From DSYU01 sp963791025 (lineage in GTDB: Bacteria > Chloroflexota > Anaerolineae > Anaerolineales > Anaerolineaceae): a stretch of 64,000 nucleotides of DNA. The stretch lies in assembly GCA_963791025.1 (NCBI GenBank), contig CAWBQF010000006.1, positions 1-64,000 on the forward strand, in the 5' to 3' direction. Both the position numbers and the translations under genes were made by a program. Below are positions 23,929 through 35,300 of this stretch, in pieces (position 1 is the stretch's first letter; the number at the start of each line of letters is the position of its first letter). The notes under the pieces are model-generated. The model worked only from the letters and a program-made list of their open reading frames with translations, searched no databases and was not told the DNA's origin.

Positions 23929-26862
23929 TCAGTTCGGTTTCACTGCCTCTAATGGCAGTTCAACGATAAACAACGAGCCTTTCCCCGCGGCGCCTTCACT
24001 CTCCGCCCACAGATGCCCACCATGCATTTCAACCAGGCGGCGGCTAATCGGCAGGCCCAAACCAGTGCCGCCCACCTTACGCGTGGTAGAGGTATCCACC
24101 TGGCTAAAGGCTTCGAAAATCATTTCCAGTTTGTCTTGCGGAACGCCAATACCAGTATCTTGCACGTTGATCCGCACAAAATTACCATGCTGAACCGCCC
24201 GGATGGCGATCCCGCCCTTTTCAGTAAACTTGACAGCGTTTGAAATGATGTTGATCAACACCTGCCGCATCCGCACCCGGTCCGCCGTCAGTTCCAGGCT
24301 ATCTTCGGAATCTGGGGTAATCGTAAGACTAAGTGCTTTTTCACGTGCTAGAGAACTGGTAATATCAATGGCTTCCGTCAGCAGTTCACCCAGCGGGAAG
24401 CGCTCAAAGGCCAAGTTCATGCGCCCCGCCTCAATCTTCGCCATATCCAGAACATCATTAATCAGGCTGAGCAGATGCTTCCCATTCTTCTCAATCAGCT
24501 TAATGTCGTTCGTCATAATATCATTGAGCGGACCATCCAGTTCCAGCAGCAGCACCTCGGCAAACCCCAGGATCGAGTTGAGCGGCGTGCGCAGTTCGTG
24601 GCTCATATTTGCCAGGAAAGAAGACTTCAGATGATCCAGCTCGCGCAGGCGTTCTACAGTAGCCGACTGCTCTGCATAGAGTTCGGCATTCTGCAAAGCG
24701 ACCGCCACCTGAGACGCCAACGTGTTGTAGGTGCGGGCGTCTTCGCGTGTAAAGCGGTTGACTTGATTGGATTGAACGTTAAAGACACCCATCAGGCGGT
24801 CACCGACCACCATAGGAATTGCCATCTCAGAACGCACATCCGGAACAGCCGCTTCGGCGGTATAGTCCGGGTCAAGATGGGTATCGTTTAGAATGATGAC
24901 CTGCCGGTCACGCGCGCAGCGCGCCACTGGAGAAGAGGAACTCCAGGTCACGTACTGGCTGCCGCTCTCCTGCTGGCGTTTCGACTCACCCGCACTGGCA
25001 GCCACCTCCAGAATATGTTCTACCGGCCGGTAAAGATACACCTGCGCGTGGTAAAGGCTAAAACTGGACTTGGTCAGATCCACCACCGATTGCAGTAGTT
25101 CCTGTGGATCAAGGGTAGTAGAAGCCGCCGTAGACACCTGCGCCACTGTTTGCAGCTCTTGAGCGCGCTTGCGCGTTTGCTCTAGCAGCAGGCGGTTGTT
25201 GACCACCACAGCAGCCTGGCGCGAGAGAGTGGTATAGAAACGGCGTTCCTGGTCGCTGAACTTATGCGGCTGCTCCCAATTGATAAAGATCACACCCACC
25301 CAGCGCCCACTGACCGCCAAAGGCAGCACAGCTACCGCGCGCGCGCCCGTTTTTCGAATCAGTTCACGCGCGTCCTCCCCCATGTTTACATCCTGTTCGA
25401 TATCCTCTACCAGGGTGGGGTTTTGAGGATCAGACAGGCTCTCCCAATAAGCGGGATAATCTACCAGCATAAACTGTGCGTTCACCGGGATCAACTGCGA
25501 GCCTTCATCCGGATACCACACAGCCGCCAGCGTCAGGCTTTCAGGCTGACCCCTTTCATCCAGGGTCACAAAGAACAAGCGGCTGTCACTGGCCCCAGAT
25601 TCATGGGCTGGCTGTGACACAGAAGTAAGCGCATCTTCGAAAGACTGCGCTGTGCTCAGGCGGGCGCTGATGGAATACAACAGCTCCGTTTCAGACAAAG
25701 CCTGTTCGCGCTGCTCGGCCAGACGCAAGCCCTCCAGGTGATTGCTCAGGCGGTCCGCGATGACGCGCATCAAGTCAGCGGCATCTTCCTGCTCGCTGTC
25801 TGGAATTTCGGCGGCCAGGTGACCGATCACCTCTTCGCGCACTCTCAGTGGAATCTCTGGGCCGCTGATTGGAGCATCCGTATCCAGCGGAACCACTTTT
25901 TGTTCCAGATGGTAGGCGTACCCCATGTTTGCCATACGCGCCGTTTCCAGGTAGCTTTGCCAGCTCTGATAGGTCAGGCGGCGAATGGCCTGTTCGGCTT
26001 CACTGCGGTAGTGACGCGACTCTTCCAGCAGCCGCAGGTTTTCCACCTGCTGCGCCAGGCGCTGAGCGATGGTATCAACCAGATCGCTATCTTCCTGATC
26101 GACCAGCTTCGCTTCCGGCATCTCAATCTGAAAATGCCCCACCAACGCCTCGCCTGCGCGAATGGGCGTCTGTAAGCCTGTCTGCGCGGATGGCAGTTCT
26201 TTGACAGGCAAGACCTCGCAACCATCAAAAACCAGCCCAGTGGAATAAATGCCCTCCGTCCAGCCCTGAAAACTGTTCAAGCCCGAAAGAATAGCCTCTT
26301 CTTCGGCTTTCGTGCGCCCACCCTGGCGGGCCAACCGCCGGAAGGCCTCCTCAGCATCTTCACGCGAACGCTTCGCCTCATCCAGCAGGCGCAGTGTTTC
26401 TAACTGCTGCGCCAACTGCTGAACCACCGTGTTCACCAGTTCAACGTCTTCCGCTTTCCAGGACTGGTCAGGGGATGAATCAAGACGCAGTTGGCCGATC
26501 GGCGCATCCACCACAGCAATTGGAACAGTCAGGCTCTCTGGACCAGCGTAAGCTGCGCTTAACGGCTCCACCAGCGGATTCACTTCCTGGTTGTCAAACA
26601 AGTAACCCAAATGCTCGCTGCGATGAACACCATCTAAAAATTCGGCCCAACCACCCACGCTTGAATCCCAGTTCGCATGCGCGCGTGTAAACCGCCCGTT
26701 CCGGGCTGCCTTCGCGGCGGGCTGACTGCTGCCGTTTGAACCAGAACCATTTTCAGGAACGGCAGCCGGTTCTGGCAAATGGGCGCTCACCGGTTCGGGG
26801 TCAACGGCGTCTATGTTTGAAAATAATTCTTCAAGCCGGTTGTAAACTTTGTCTTTGGACAT
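23929..26862 (-). CDS. Soluble hybrid-free histidine kinase with degenerate and typical GAF domains
   Basis: The 977-residue protein has no membrane segment. After a Pro/Gly/Ser-rich start come three diverged modules of about 110 residues (about 60-170, 185-295, 300-400), each with a W...GY pattern, a G-x-L/F strand and an AQQ-E-LRLL-E helix, like reduced GAF domains. Two fuller GAF domains follow (about 405-560 and 580-735), then HisKA with H755 in NMSHELRTPLN, and an HATPase domain with N875, DTGIG (902) and GGTGLGL (931). Its start overlaps the end of the ParA gene by 32 bases. It is the only kinase in the operon and probably phosphorylates the two receivers encoded downstream. Confidence 0.93.
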   Translation of the reverse strand: MSKDKVYNRLEELFSNIDAVDPEPVSAHLPEPAAVPENGSGSNGSSQPAAKAARNGRFTRAHANWDSSVGGWAEFLDGVHRSEHLGYLFDNQEVNPLVEPLSAAYAGPESLTVPIAVVDAPIGQLRLDSSPDQSWKAEDVELVNTVVQQLAQQLETLRLLDEAKRSREDAEEAFRRLARQGGRTKAEEEAILSGLNSFQGWTEGIYSTGLVFDGCEVLPVKELPSAQTGLQTPIRAGEALVGHFQIEMPEAKLVDQEDSDLVDTIAQRLAQQVENLRLLEESRHYRSEAEQAIRRLTYQSWQSYLETARMANMGYAYHLEQKVVPLDTDAPISGPEIPLRVREEVIGHLAAEIPDSEQEDAADLMRVIADRLSNHLEGLRLAEQREQALSETELLYSISARLSTAQSFEDALTSVSQPAHESGASDSRLFFVTLDERGQPESLTLAAVWYPDEGSQLIPVNAQFMLVDYPAYWESLSDPQNPTLVEDIEQDVNMGEDARELIRKTGARAVAVLPLAVSGRWVGVIFINWEQPHKFSDQERRFYTTLSRQAAVVVNNRLLLEQTRKRAQELQTVAQVSTAASTTLDPQELLQSVVDLTKSSFSLYHAQVYLYRPVEHILEVAASAGESKRQQESGSQYVTWSSSSPVARCARDRQVIILNDTHLDPDYTAEAAVPDVRSEMAIPMVVGDRLMGVFNVQSNQVNRFTREDARTYNTLASQVAVALQNAELYAEQSATVERLRELDHLKSSFLANMSHELRTPLNSILGFAEVLLLELDGPLNDIMTNDIKLIEKNGKHLLSLINDVLDMAKIEAGRMNLAFERFPLGELLTEAIDITSSLAREKALSLTITPDSEDSLELTADRVRMRQVLINIISNAVKFTEKGGIAIRAVQHGNFVRINVQDTGIGVPQDKLEMIFEAFSQVDTSTTRKVGGTGLGLPISRRLVEMHGGHLWAESEGAAGKGSLFIVELPLEAVKPN

Positions 26863-27646
26863 ACCCCTGAAGCTCCTGAGCTAAAGACCGGTACTGCACC
26901 GCAGCCCGGGTTTTGGGAGCAAAAGTAATGATCGGCTCCCCAGAAAGCTGACTCTCGCGCACTTTGCTATCAAAACCAATCACGGCGTTTAGCAAAGCCT
27001 GGTGATAATGCTGGCGAATCTGGCCTAAGATCTGACTGTGGAACAGCCCGCGCTGATCATACATCGTGACCAGCAAACGGTACCTGAGGGTCGGGTTGGT
27101 TTTCATCCGGACCACTTTAATCAGTTGAAAAATACTCTCCAAAGCCTGCAAGGAATAGTACTCGCACTGCGTAGGAATCACCGCCAGATCAGCCGCCGTC
27201 AGCGCAGCAATCGTCAGCGCATCTAACATCGGAGGGCAGTCGATCACAATCACTTCATACGGAAACGGCTCCTGCTGGAAGAGCGTGCGTAGTGAAACCT
27301 CATAACCAGGGCAAGTGTACAGCCAGCGCGGAATAGAGAGCATATCAGGGCCAGAAGGCAAAACTGCAAGCCCTGGAATGGCGGTGGCTTGCGCCACAGC
27401 AGCAATTGGCTCTTTCCCCAAAAGAACATCCGCCGCGGTTTTTTGGATCTCACGCGGATTGAGGCCCAATCCAGCAGTCAAGTTCGCCGAAGGATCGAGG
27501 TCAACCACCAGAACGCGGCGCTGCATCTCAGCGAAGCACGCGCCCAGCGCGGCTGCCGTCGTCGACTTTCCAACGCCGCCTTTCTGGTGACAGAGGGTGA
27601 GCGTGAAAGGCACGCTCACCGGTCTCCCCGTCCGTTCTTTTCCCAT
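26831..27646 (-). CDS. ParA/Soj-type ATPase in a sensor operon
   Basis: The 271-residue protein has the deviant Walker A of ParA ATPases (KGGVGKST, about 22-29), switch I VVDLDPSANLT, and Walker B VIVIDCPP. It therefore should form an ATP-dependent dimer that binds DNA or membrane and positions a cargo. No parB or parS-like gene is nearby, so chromosome partition is unlikely. The ATG overlaps the TAA of the upstream PAS/GAF gene (TAATG), and its own end overlaps the kinase start. ParA relatives that position chemosensory arrays are known, and a role in placing the signalling proteins is a reasonable guess. Confidence 0.9.
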   Translation of the reverse strand: MGKERTGRPVSVPFTLTLCHQKGGVGKSTTAAALGACFAEMQRRVLVVDLDPSANLTAGLGLNPREIQKTAADVLLGKEPIAAVAQATAIPGLAVLPSGPDMLSIPRWLYTCPGYEVSLRTLFQQEPFPYEVIVIDCPPMLDALTIAALTAADLAVIPTQCEYYSLQALESIFQLIKVVRMKTNPTLRYRLLVTMYDQRGLFHSQILGQIRQHYHQALLNAVIGFDSKVRESQLSGEPIITFAPKTRAAVQYRSLAQELQGYVQRQSLQPA

Positions 27647-30600
27647 TATTCTTTCCCGTTGCCCTTATGTTCCAGCCCCAGTTGAACAGCCGTGCGCTGC
27701 GCGCCCAATGCCCGCCCAAGCTCACGGACCGCCACTTGCAGGGCCGACTCCACCGAGTTGGTGGATTGAATGCGCTCGCTAATCGAGTTGATCAAAGCCT
27801 CGCGTTCCGCCTGGCGCTGCGCGCGGGCGTAAGAACGCGCGTTTTGCAGCGAAACCGCCACCTGCGCCGCCAGCGTGGTCATAATGCTGATGTCCTCTTG
27901 CGAGAAGCGCCCGACCAGGTCAGACTGGACATCGATCACGCCCATCAGCGTATCACCCACCACCAACGGCACCGCCATTTCAGAGTGCGTTTCCGGCAAG
28001 AGCTGGTTCGGCAAGAAGTCCTGATCTTCGCGCACATCATTCACGATTACACCCTGCCGCAAGCGGCCAGCCCGCGCTACCAGCGACTTCTCCGCACTGA
28101 TCGAGATCGTGTGGCCTTCCGCCACCATCTGGCGTCCCACATCTCCAGCGCCCTTCGTCAGAACCAACTGATCGCCGCTCTCATCTAACAGGTAGATGTG
28201 CGCATGATACAGCTCGAAACTGTGTTTGGTCAGGTCTACCACCGTCTGGAGCATTTCCTCGGGTGAAAGAATGGTCGCCACCATGGTAGCAACTTCCGCC
28301 ACCGTAGCCAGTTCGGCTGCACGCTTGGCAATCGTCTCTTCTGCCTTGCGCCGTTCCGTAATATTGCGGCTGATGCCAATCAGGCCAAGCACGACACCAT
28401 TCGGCCCATAGAAGGGGGTCTTTAGGGTATCCAACAGTTCCCGGTGACCATCTGGGTAGGTCACCAATTCCTCATTGTTGCGAGACGCACGCTGAGCAAT
28501 CATCTGTTGATCTTGCTCACGGAAGTCCTCCGCCACATCCTGCGGGAACATATCGAAGTCGGTCATACCGATCAACTTCTCTTCCTTCGTATTCGAGAAG
28601 ACTTCGAACGCCTTGTTGCAGCCCAGGTAAACGCCATCCAAATCCTTATAGAAGATCAGATCTGGAACAGAGTTCGATCAAGCTGCGCAGCAAAGCATGC
28701 TGATGGGCAATCTCTTGCTGCGCCTTGAACGATTCGGTGATGTCCTGGAAAACCACCAGGCTGGCGACAAGCGCGCCGCTGGCGTTGTAAACCGGGGTGC
28801 CGCTGGCTTCCAGCAAAACGCGGGTGCCATTTGGGCGGCGAACTTCCATATCCGAGATTGTCCGCGCCTCCCCAAATAAACCAGCCGTCACCGGCATCTC
28901 TTCGGGCGGATAGAGATCTTCGGTACCATATCGGTAGGCCTGGTAAACCTGATTGATATCACTTTGCGTTGCTTCTGGCGAAATACCACGCCCCAACAGC
29001 GCTTCAGCCCGCTTATTCGAAAGAATAGGTTTCCCGGAAGGCGCTTCGACCATAAAGACACCGGCTGGCATGTTATCCAGAACCACCTGCAGTGTGCGCT
29101 GCTGCTCTTCGATTGCCATAGCGGCGAGCTTGCGCTCTGTAATGTCCTGGTTAGCCCCGCGGGTCTTGACCGTTTTACCGTTCTCATCCTTCACCACGGT
29201 AATCGAAACGTCGATGTACCCCATCTCGCCATCCGCGTACAAGAAGCGGTGTTCTAAGTTGCTGACGTAATTGGGGTCCGTAGTCTGAATGGCCTTCATG
29301 GTTTCTTCTGCCACCAGTGAGGCATCGTCTGGATATGCGAACTTCGTCGCATACTTTTCAACGGACATCTGGTAGCCGCCCTCGGCTTCGGCTGTGGTGT
29401 GCAGCATAGCGTAGAACTCATCATTGAAAGTGAATATCATCGTCGCCAGGTCAAGCTCCCAATAGCCCATACGCGCCGTACGCAGTGCGCCAGTAAGGGC
29501 TTCTTGAGTACGCTGGCGTTCGACCAGTTCCTGCTGCAGTAACGCGCGCTGCTCTTCCGTCTCGCCCAGGGCCACCCGCGCCTGCTCAAACAGTCGCGCG
29601 CTTTCCAGCGCCAGCGCCACCTGATCCGAAACCTGTTCAATCAGCGTCAAATCGTCATCCGTAAGTGGATTCTGTACATCATCATACACACCCAGCGCGC
29701 CAATCACCTCACCGCGCACAGAGAGCGGCGCAACCGTCGCGGAATCCGGTTGGTCAGGCGCATGCCCTCCAACCGCCAGCCGCTTCTCCTGGATAGCCGC
29801 TTCGATCTGCTCCACCCACACATCCGCGGCTTCTTGAACCTCAATCCGGTCAAACAAGTAGCCTCTTTGCAGGTTCGCGTTCTCACGGAAAGCCTGCCAG
29901 CCTTCCCGGCTGGTCGCCCGATACAGGTTGTTCAACTCATTCAAACGTTCCTGCATTTCCTGGCGCAGGCTGGTGCCTTCAATCGCGATCGCAATCTGCC
30001 CGCACAGACCTTCCAGCAGCAAGCGATCATCTTCGGTCAGAGCATCCACCTGGTCGCTTTGCACATCCAGCACGCCCAGCACCCGTTCACCGAACTTGAT
30101 CGGCACCGCAATTTCACCCTTCGTATTCGGCAAAAGCGGGTTAGGCCGCCAGTCAGCATCCTCGACGATATTGGCGCGCATGACGGTTTGCCCGGTCGCC
30201 GCCGCCACACCGATCAAGCCGCGCCCCATCTCCATCCGGTGACCAGCCGCCACCATCTGGCGTCCGGTTTCTCCGTAACCCACGACCAATACGACCATAT
30301 TCAAAGCGGGTTCGTAGCGCAGCAACTGCGTGTGATAGTAACCAAACCGGTCTTTCACCAGGGTAACTACGCGGTTGAAAAGTTCTTCCAGCTCCGTCGC
30401 CGACGCAATCTCTTGCGCAATCTGCGTGCTGGTCTCCACCTGCGATCCGCGCAGCGCAACCATTTCTTGCAGCTGCTTTTCAAACTGCTTGCGCTCGCGA
30501 ATATCACGGGCAATGGTCGAAATGTACAAAGGCTTGCCTGTCGAATCCTTATGGATCATTACCAATTGCGAAACCGGAATTTCACTTCCATCCGGGGCCG

Positions 30601-32389
30601 TCAGAGCCGCTTCACCCGACCACCCTCCTTTCTCCAGCGCAATCGGGAAAACCTTCCCAAACATCATTTCGCCGACCCAGGGCGGGCTAAACTCTAGCAT
30701 CTTGCGCTGCGAAAGATCTTCATCCGCACCCAGACCCAGCATCTCACGCCCAGCCTTATTTAGATACAGTAGATTTGCTTCCATATCCGAGGTGCCAATA
30801 AAGTCAGTGGCCGACTCGATGATCGTCGCCAGCCGCTCGCGCTCCACTTCTGCCTGCTTGCGGTCCGAAATATCACGGCTCACCGTCGAAAGCAGTTCAG
30901 GCCGGCCTTCAGCGTCCTTATGAATCATCAGTGTCTGCAAAATGGAAAGTTCACGTCCATCACGCGTCAGCAGCGCAGTTTCACCCGACCAGATGCCTTT
31001 CTGCATCACCGTCGGAATCGCCTCGCGCCCCATCAACTCATTTACCCACGCCGGATGTGTATCGGGGATACGCAGGTTCGACATATCCTCATCTTCGCCA
31101 TAACCCAGCATGCTGCGGCCGGCCTTGTTGATATAAACCATTGACCCTTGCAGGGTCGCGATAGCCACAAAGTCGTTGGTCGCTTCCAGAATATTCACCA
31201 GGCGGCTGCGTTCAGCTTCAGCCTGCTTGCGCTCTGTCACATCACGCGTGGTGGTGAGAAAACCAGACAGGTTTCCTTCCGCGTCTTTCACCACAGAGGA
31301 ATTGAGTTCTGCATCAAAAATCGTGCCATCTTTACGCAGCAGCTTGCACTCAATACTCCCACTGGTGCCCGCTTCAAGCGTACGCTGCATATTCCCCATC
31401 ACCCGTTCGCGATCTTCGGGTGAAATGAAAGCAGTTACCTCTTTGCCCAGAACTTCTTCCCGGGTGCTGTACTGATGCAGCCGCACGATCGCCTCGTTGG
31501 CTTCAACGATCTTACCGGAGAGGTCTGAAAGGGTGATGCCGTCTGTGATGGATTCGAACATGGCGCGCATCTTTTCAGCGCTTTCACGCAGTTCCGCTTC
31601 CATGCGCAGCTGCTCATCCACGTTGATGATGGTGCCAACCGTCGCTACATAGCCATTATAAGGAACGGCAATCGAACGAACTTTTGTCGCGACACGCGTT
31701 TCGCCATCTTTTTTCAACAAGCGCAGAAGATATTCATCCGGGGCCTTCGCGCCTGACTGGCGCTTTTGATAGATATCCAAAACCATTTCGTGATCTTCTG
31801 GAGCAATCAGTTTGATGAAGGGCATTCCCGAAAGTTCTTCTAAAGGGTAACCAACCGTGGCTGCTAAAATCGGGTTGGTAACGATGATGTTCCCTTTTTG
31901 AATGATGAAGACGCCGCCCTGCTGGCTGTTGACCAGCGTGCGGTACAAGTTTTCAGACTGCTGAAGCTGTTCTTCCGCCAGCTTGCGTTCGGTGACATCC
32001 CGGACAATCGCCAGAATGAACTGCTGTCCACCAGAAGAGGCCGCCGTCAGGCTTACCTCAGCAAAGAAAGTCTCGCCATCAAAACGGAGATGCACCCAAT
32101 CAAAAGTGTGACTGCCTTGCTCATAAGCTGCTCGCATCATTTCTTCTGACTTTTCAACCGAATCACAGCCATCTGGCTGCTGGGCAGGAGAAATTTGTGA
32201 GGGATGCAGACTCATTAACTGCTCTTTCGTGCAGCGCATCAAGTCGAGCGCCGACTGATTGCAGTCGATAAAATGGTCGCCATCCAGTACGAACATGGCG
32301 TCTGCTGAACGCTCAAACAAGGTCTGGAACGTAGCCTCATGCATGTTGGCGCGATCTCCTTTGCGACCCGTTTCCTTGTTGTTTTCCAT
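27646..32389 (-). pseudogene. Giant PAS/GAF sensor protein without kinase, one frameshift
   Basis: The first frame (32389 down to 28646, 1247 residues) holds five PAS domains (about 15-640), a GAF domain (about 645-815), a degenerate GAF-like module (about 825-950) and two more PAS domains. It stops within the next PAS at SLIEL. The missing PAS sequence (SVPDLIFYKDLDGVYLGCN) continues in another frame, with a further GAF domain and a short C-terminal tail to 27646. Removing one A in the minus-strand GAAC (plus 28673-28674) restores a protein of about 1,580 residues. No kinase or output domain is seen. It begins two bases after the first PAS/GAF gene. The lesion may be real or a sequencing error. 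Confidence 0.85.
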
Positions 32390-32391
32390 GA

Positions 32392-35300
32392 CTACTTACC
32401 TCCTTCGCCGTTGGTCTCAGAGTGGCTGACGTTCTCGCCTTTCTGCACCAACTGTTCTGCACTGCCCATCCGCACAAAGGCTGGGCGGCCCAACGCTTCT
32501 CCAAGCTCGCGCACTGCTGAGCGCAGGATCGTATCAGGGTCCATCGAATTACGCACCCGCGCTGTGATCTCGCGCAGCACCTGTTCCTGGCGCATACGCG
32601 TCTGTGTCACCTCAAACAGGCGGCGGTTTTCCACCGCCACCGCTAACTGGCTCACGATTGCGGGATAAGCGTTGACTTCTTCCTGTGTAAAGTCATGCAC
32701 TTCCTCTCCCATCAAAACCATGGTTCCAATCTGACGGTTGCCCACCCACATCGGGACAGAAGCAATCGAAGCGATCTGCTGCATCTTCATAATCTGAGCA
32801 AACGCTGGATCTTCTAGTAACAGCGATTTATGTTGTGCATCCGAATGGAAAACGGGTAATTTACTTTGCAGTATGTTAATGGAGCTGAAGTGATCCACAC
32901 CGAAGCGCGTCCCTACAGGGAAGGGCTGCATACCAGTTCCGCTGTACCAGTTCGCCGCTACCAGCATCGATTCCAGCACACCTTGTTCGTTGCGGTTCAG
33001 CAAGAAAACCGTGGCCCGGTTAACGCCCGGAATGGGATGCTCCTCGACCACTGCCGCCAGCATTTCTTGCATCGTCGGGGCCTCATTCAAACGACGACTG
33101 GTCCGGTACAGCGCTTCCATATTCGTAGTCTGCCGTTTGGCTTCTGTGATGTCGCGGAACACCCCTACCGTCATAATCGCCTTGCCATTTTCATCAAAGA
33201 TGGGTGACTTGATCGTTTGTACAGGCGTCACTTTGCCGTCATAGCGGACAATCGGCTCTTCAGCCACAAACAGAGTTTTCCCTGTTCCGAGTACATACTG
33301 ATCATCCTGTACGTACTTGTCTGTCACATCCGGTTCAACGATCGGCGCATCGATCATATCCTTCAACTGCTCATTCGACATGCCGTAGTATTCGCGGAAG
33401 GCTTTGTTCGCCCACACCATCTGCGATTTCTCACCCTTCACCAACACCATATCCACCAGAGAGTTTAAAACCTGACGGTACAGCAGTTCTGTGCGGCGCA
33501 GTTCCTCAGTCGCGAGCTTGACATCTGTGATATCCTGGTTGGTACCATACAGACGGACAGTCTGCCCCTGCGCATCTTTTTCAACCCGCAGCGTAACCAT
33601 CACCGGGCGGTAGCCCCCATCCGGTTTTTTCACCAGTGTTTCAAACTCATCCCGGTAATCAGGATCACTGACTGTCAATGCCCTTAGGAAACGTTCAGTC
33701 GAGAGATCCACAGAATCAGGATGGCTGAATTTCTGAGAAAACTCAGGCCCTGACATCATATAAGAACCCTGTTCTTCTATGGAAGTGCCCAGGAACTTGT
33801 AAAACGCATCATTGAAGATAAACTGTTGAGAAGCAGCATCCAGTTCCCAATTCACCATATTGGCTGCTTCCATAGCCTGCGCCAGGACAGTCCGTTCATG
33901 AGCCAACGCTTCTTCCAACTCCTGACGTTCGGTCATATCACGAGCAAACCCCAAAACGCCCCAGATGTTTCCACTCGCGTCGCGTAAAGGCGTCTTGTAC
34001 GTATCGTGGAAGTGAACCTTTCCATCAATTGTCGCCGGATCATTCGGGAAGTGCTGTGTCTCGCCACTTTCCATCACCTTAAAGTCATCCGACCAGAACC
34101 CACGAATACCCTTCTTTGGATTGCCCTTTACCAGTTCTTCTGGGAAGCCCAAATCCAGATCTGTCTTCCCTATAAAATCTTCCACTGGAATATGCAAGGA
34201 GTTTGCATACCCCTGATTCACCAGCCGGTAGCGGTGCTCGCGATCTTTAATAAAGATCCAATCCGGGGTCGCATTAATCACGGTGCTCGTTAATCGTTCC
34301 GATTCCTGAACGCGGGTATACTGGCGCGCGTTTTGCAGCGCTACCGCTACCTGCGACGCCAATGTACTGAGTACACGGATGCTTTCTTGCGTAAACTGGT
34401 CTACCTGGTCCCCCTGCACATCCAACACACCCATCAGCGTATCGCCAAGAACAATTGGCACAGCCAGTTCAGAACACGTGTTGGGCAGCAGCGGGTGCGG
34501 GAGGAACGCCGGGTCTTGCTGGACATCATTTACGATCGTGCCCACCCGATTCCGTGCTGTCTGAGCCACCAGCGACTGTTCGGCGCGCATCGAGATCGAG
34601 CGCCTTTCAGCCTCCATCTGGTGTCCAACCTCTCCAGAACCCTTCGTCAAAACCAGGGTATCTCCGGCCTCGTTCAACAGGTAAACATGGGCGTGGTACA
34701 GATGAAATCGTTCTTTTGTCAGGTCCACCACTTTTTGCAGCATTTCATCCGGTGAAAGAATAGTGGAAATGGCCGCACTCACCTCAGACACCATAGCCAG
34801 TTGTTCCGCGCGCCTTGCCAGCAGTTCTTCTTGCTGTTTGCGTGTGGTGATGTCTTGCGCCGTGGCAACCATGTTAACCGGGCGACCCTGCTCATCGCGC
34901 AGCAAAGCAATGCTCATCCAGGTCGGGAAGGTACTCCCATCTTTGCGACAGTGCCCCATCTCTCCCTGGAAGGAACCTTTTTCCATGACTTGCTGAATAG
35001 CGGGACCCGATTCACGCGCCATTTGTTCAGGATTCTGGAAGATAGACAGGTTCTGGCCCAGGCACTCCTCCACCGTGTAGCCGTGCATTTCTGCCGAGGC
35101 AGCGTTGATATAAATCAACGTGCCCTGCATATCCACTACAGCCAGGCCATCCAGCGACTGATCCGCCACCTGGCTCAACAGGTTCGTGCGCTCTTCTGCG
35201 TGCTTCCGTTGGGTAATATCCTGTCCCGTGCCTACCACACCGACGATATTGCCAGAAGAATCGCGCAAAGGCACTTTGCTGGTCAACAACCATCGCTCGC

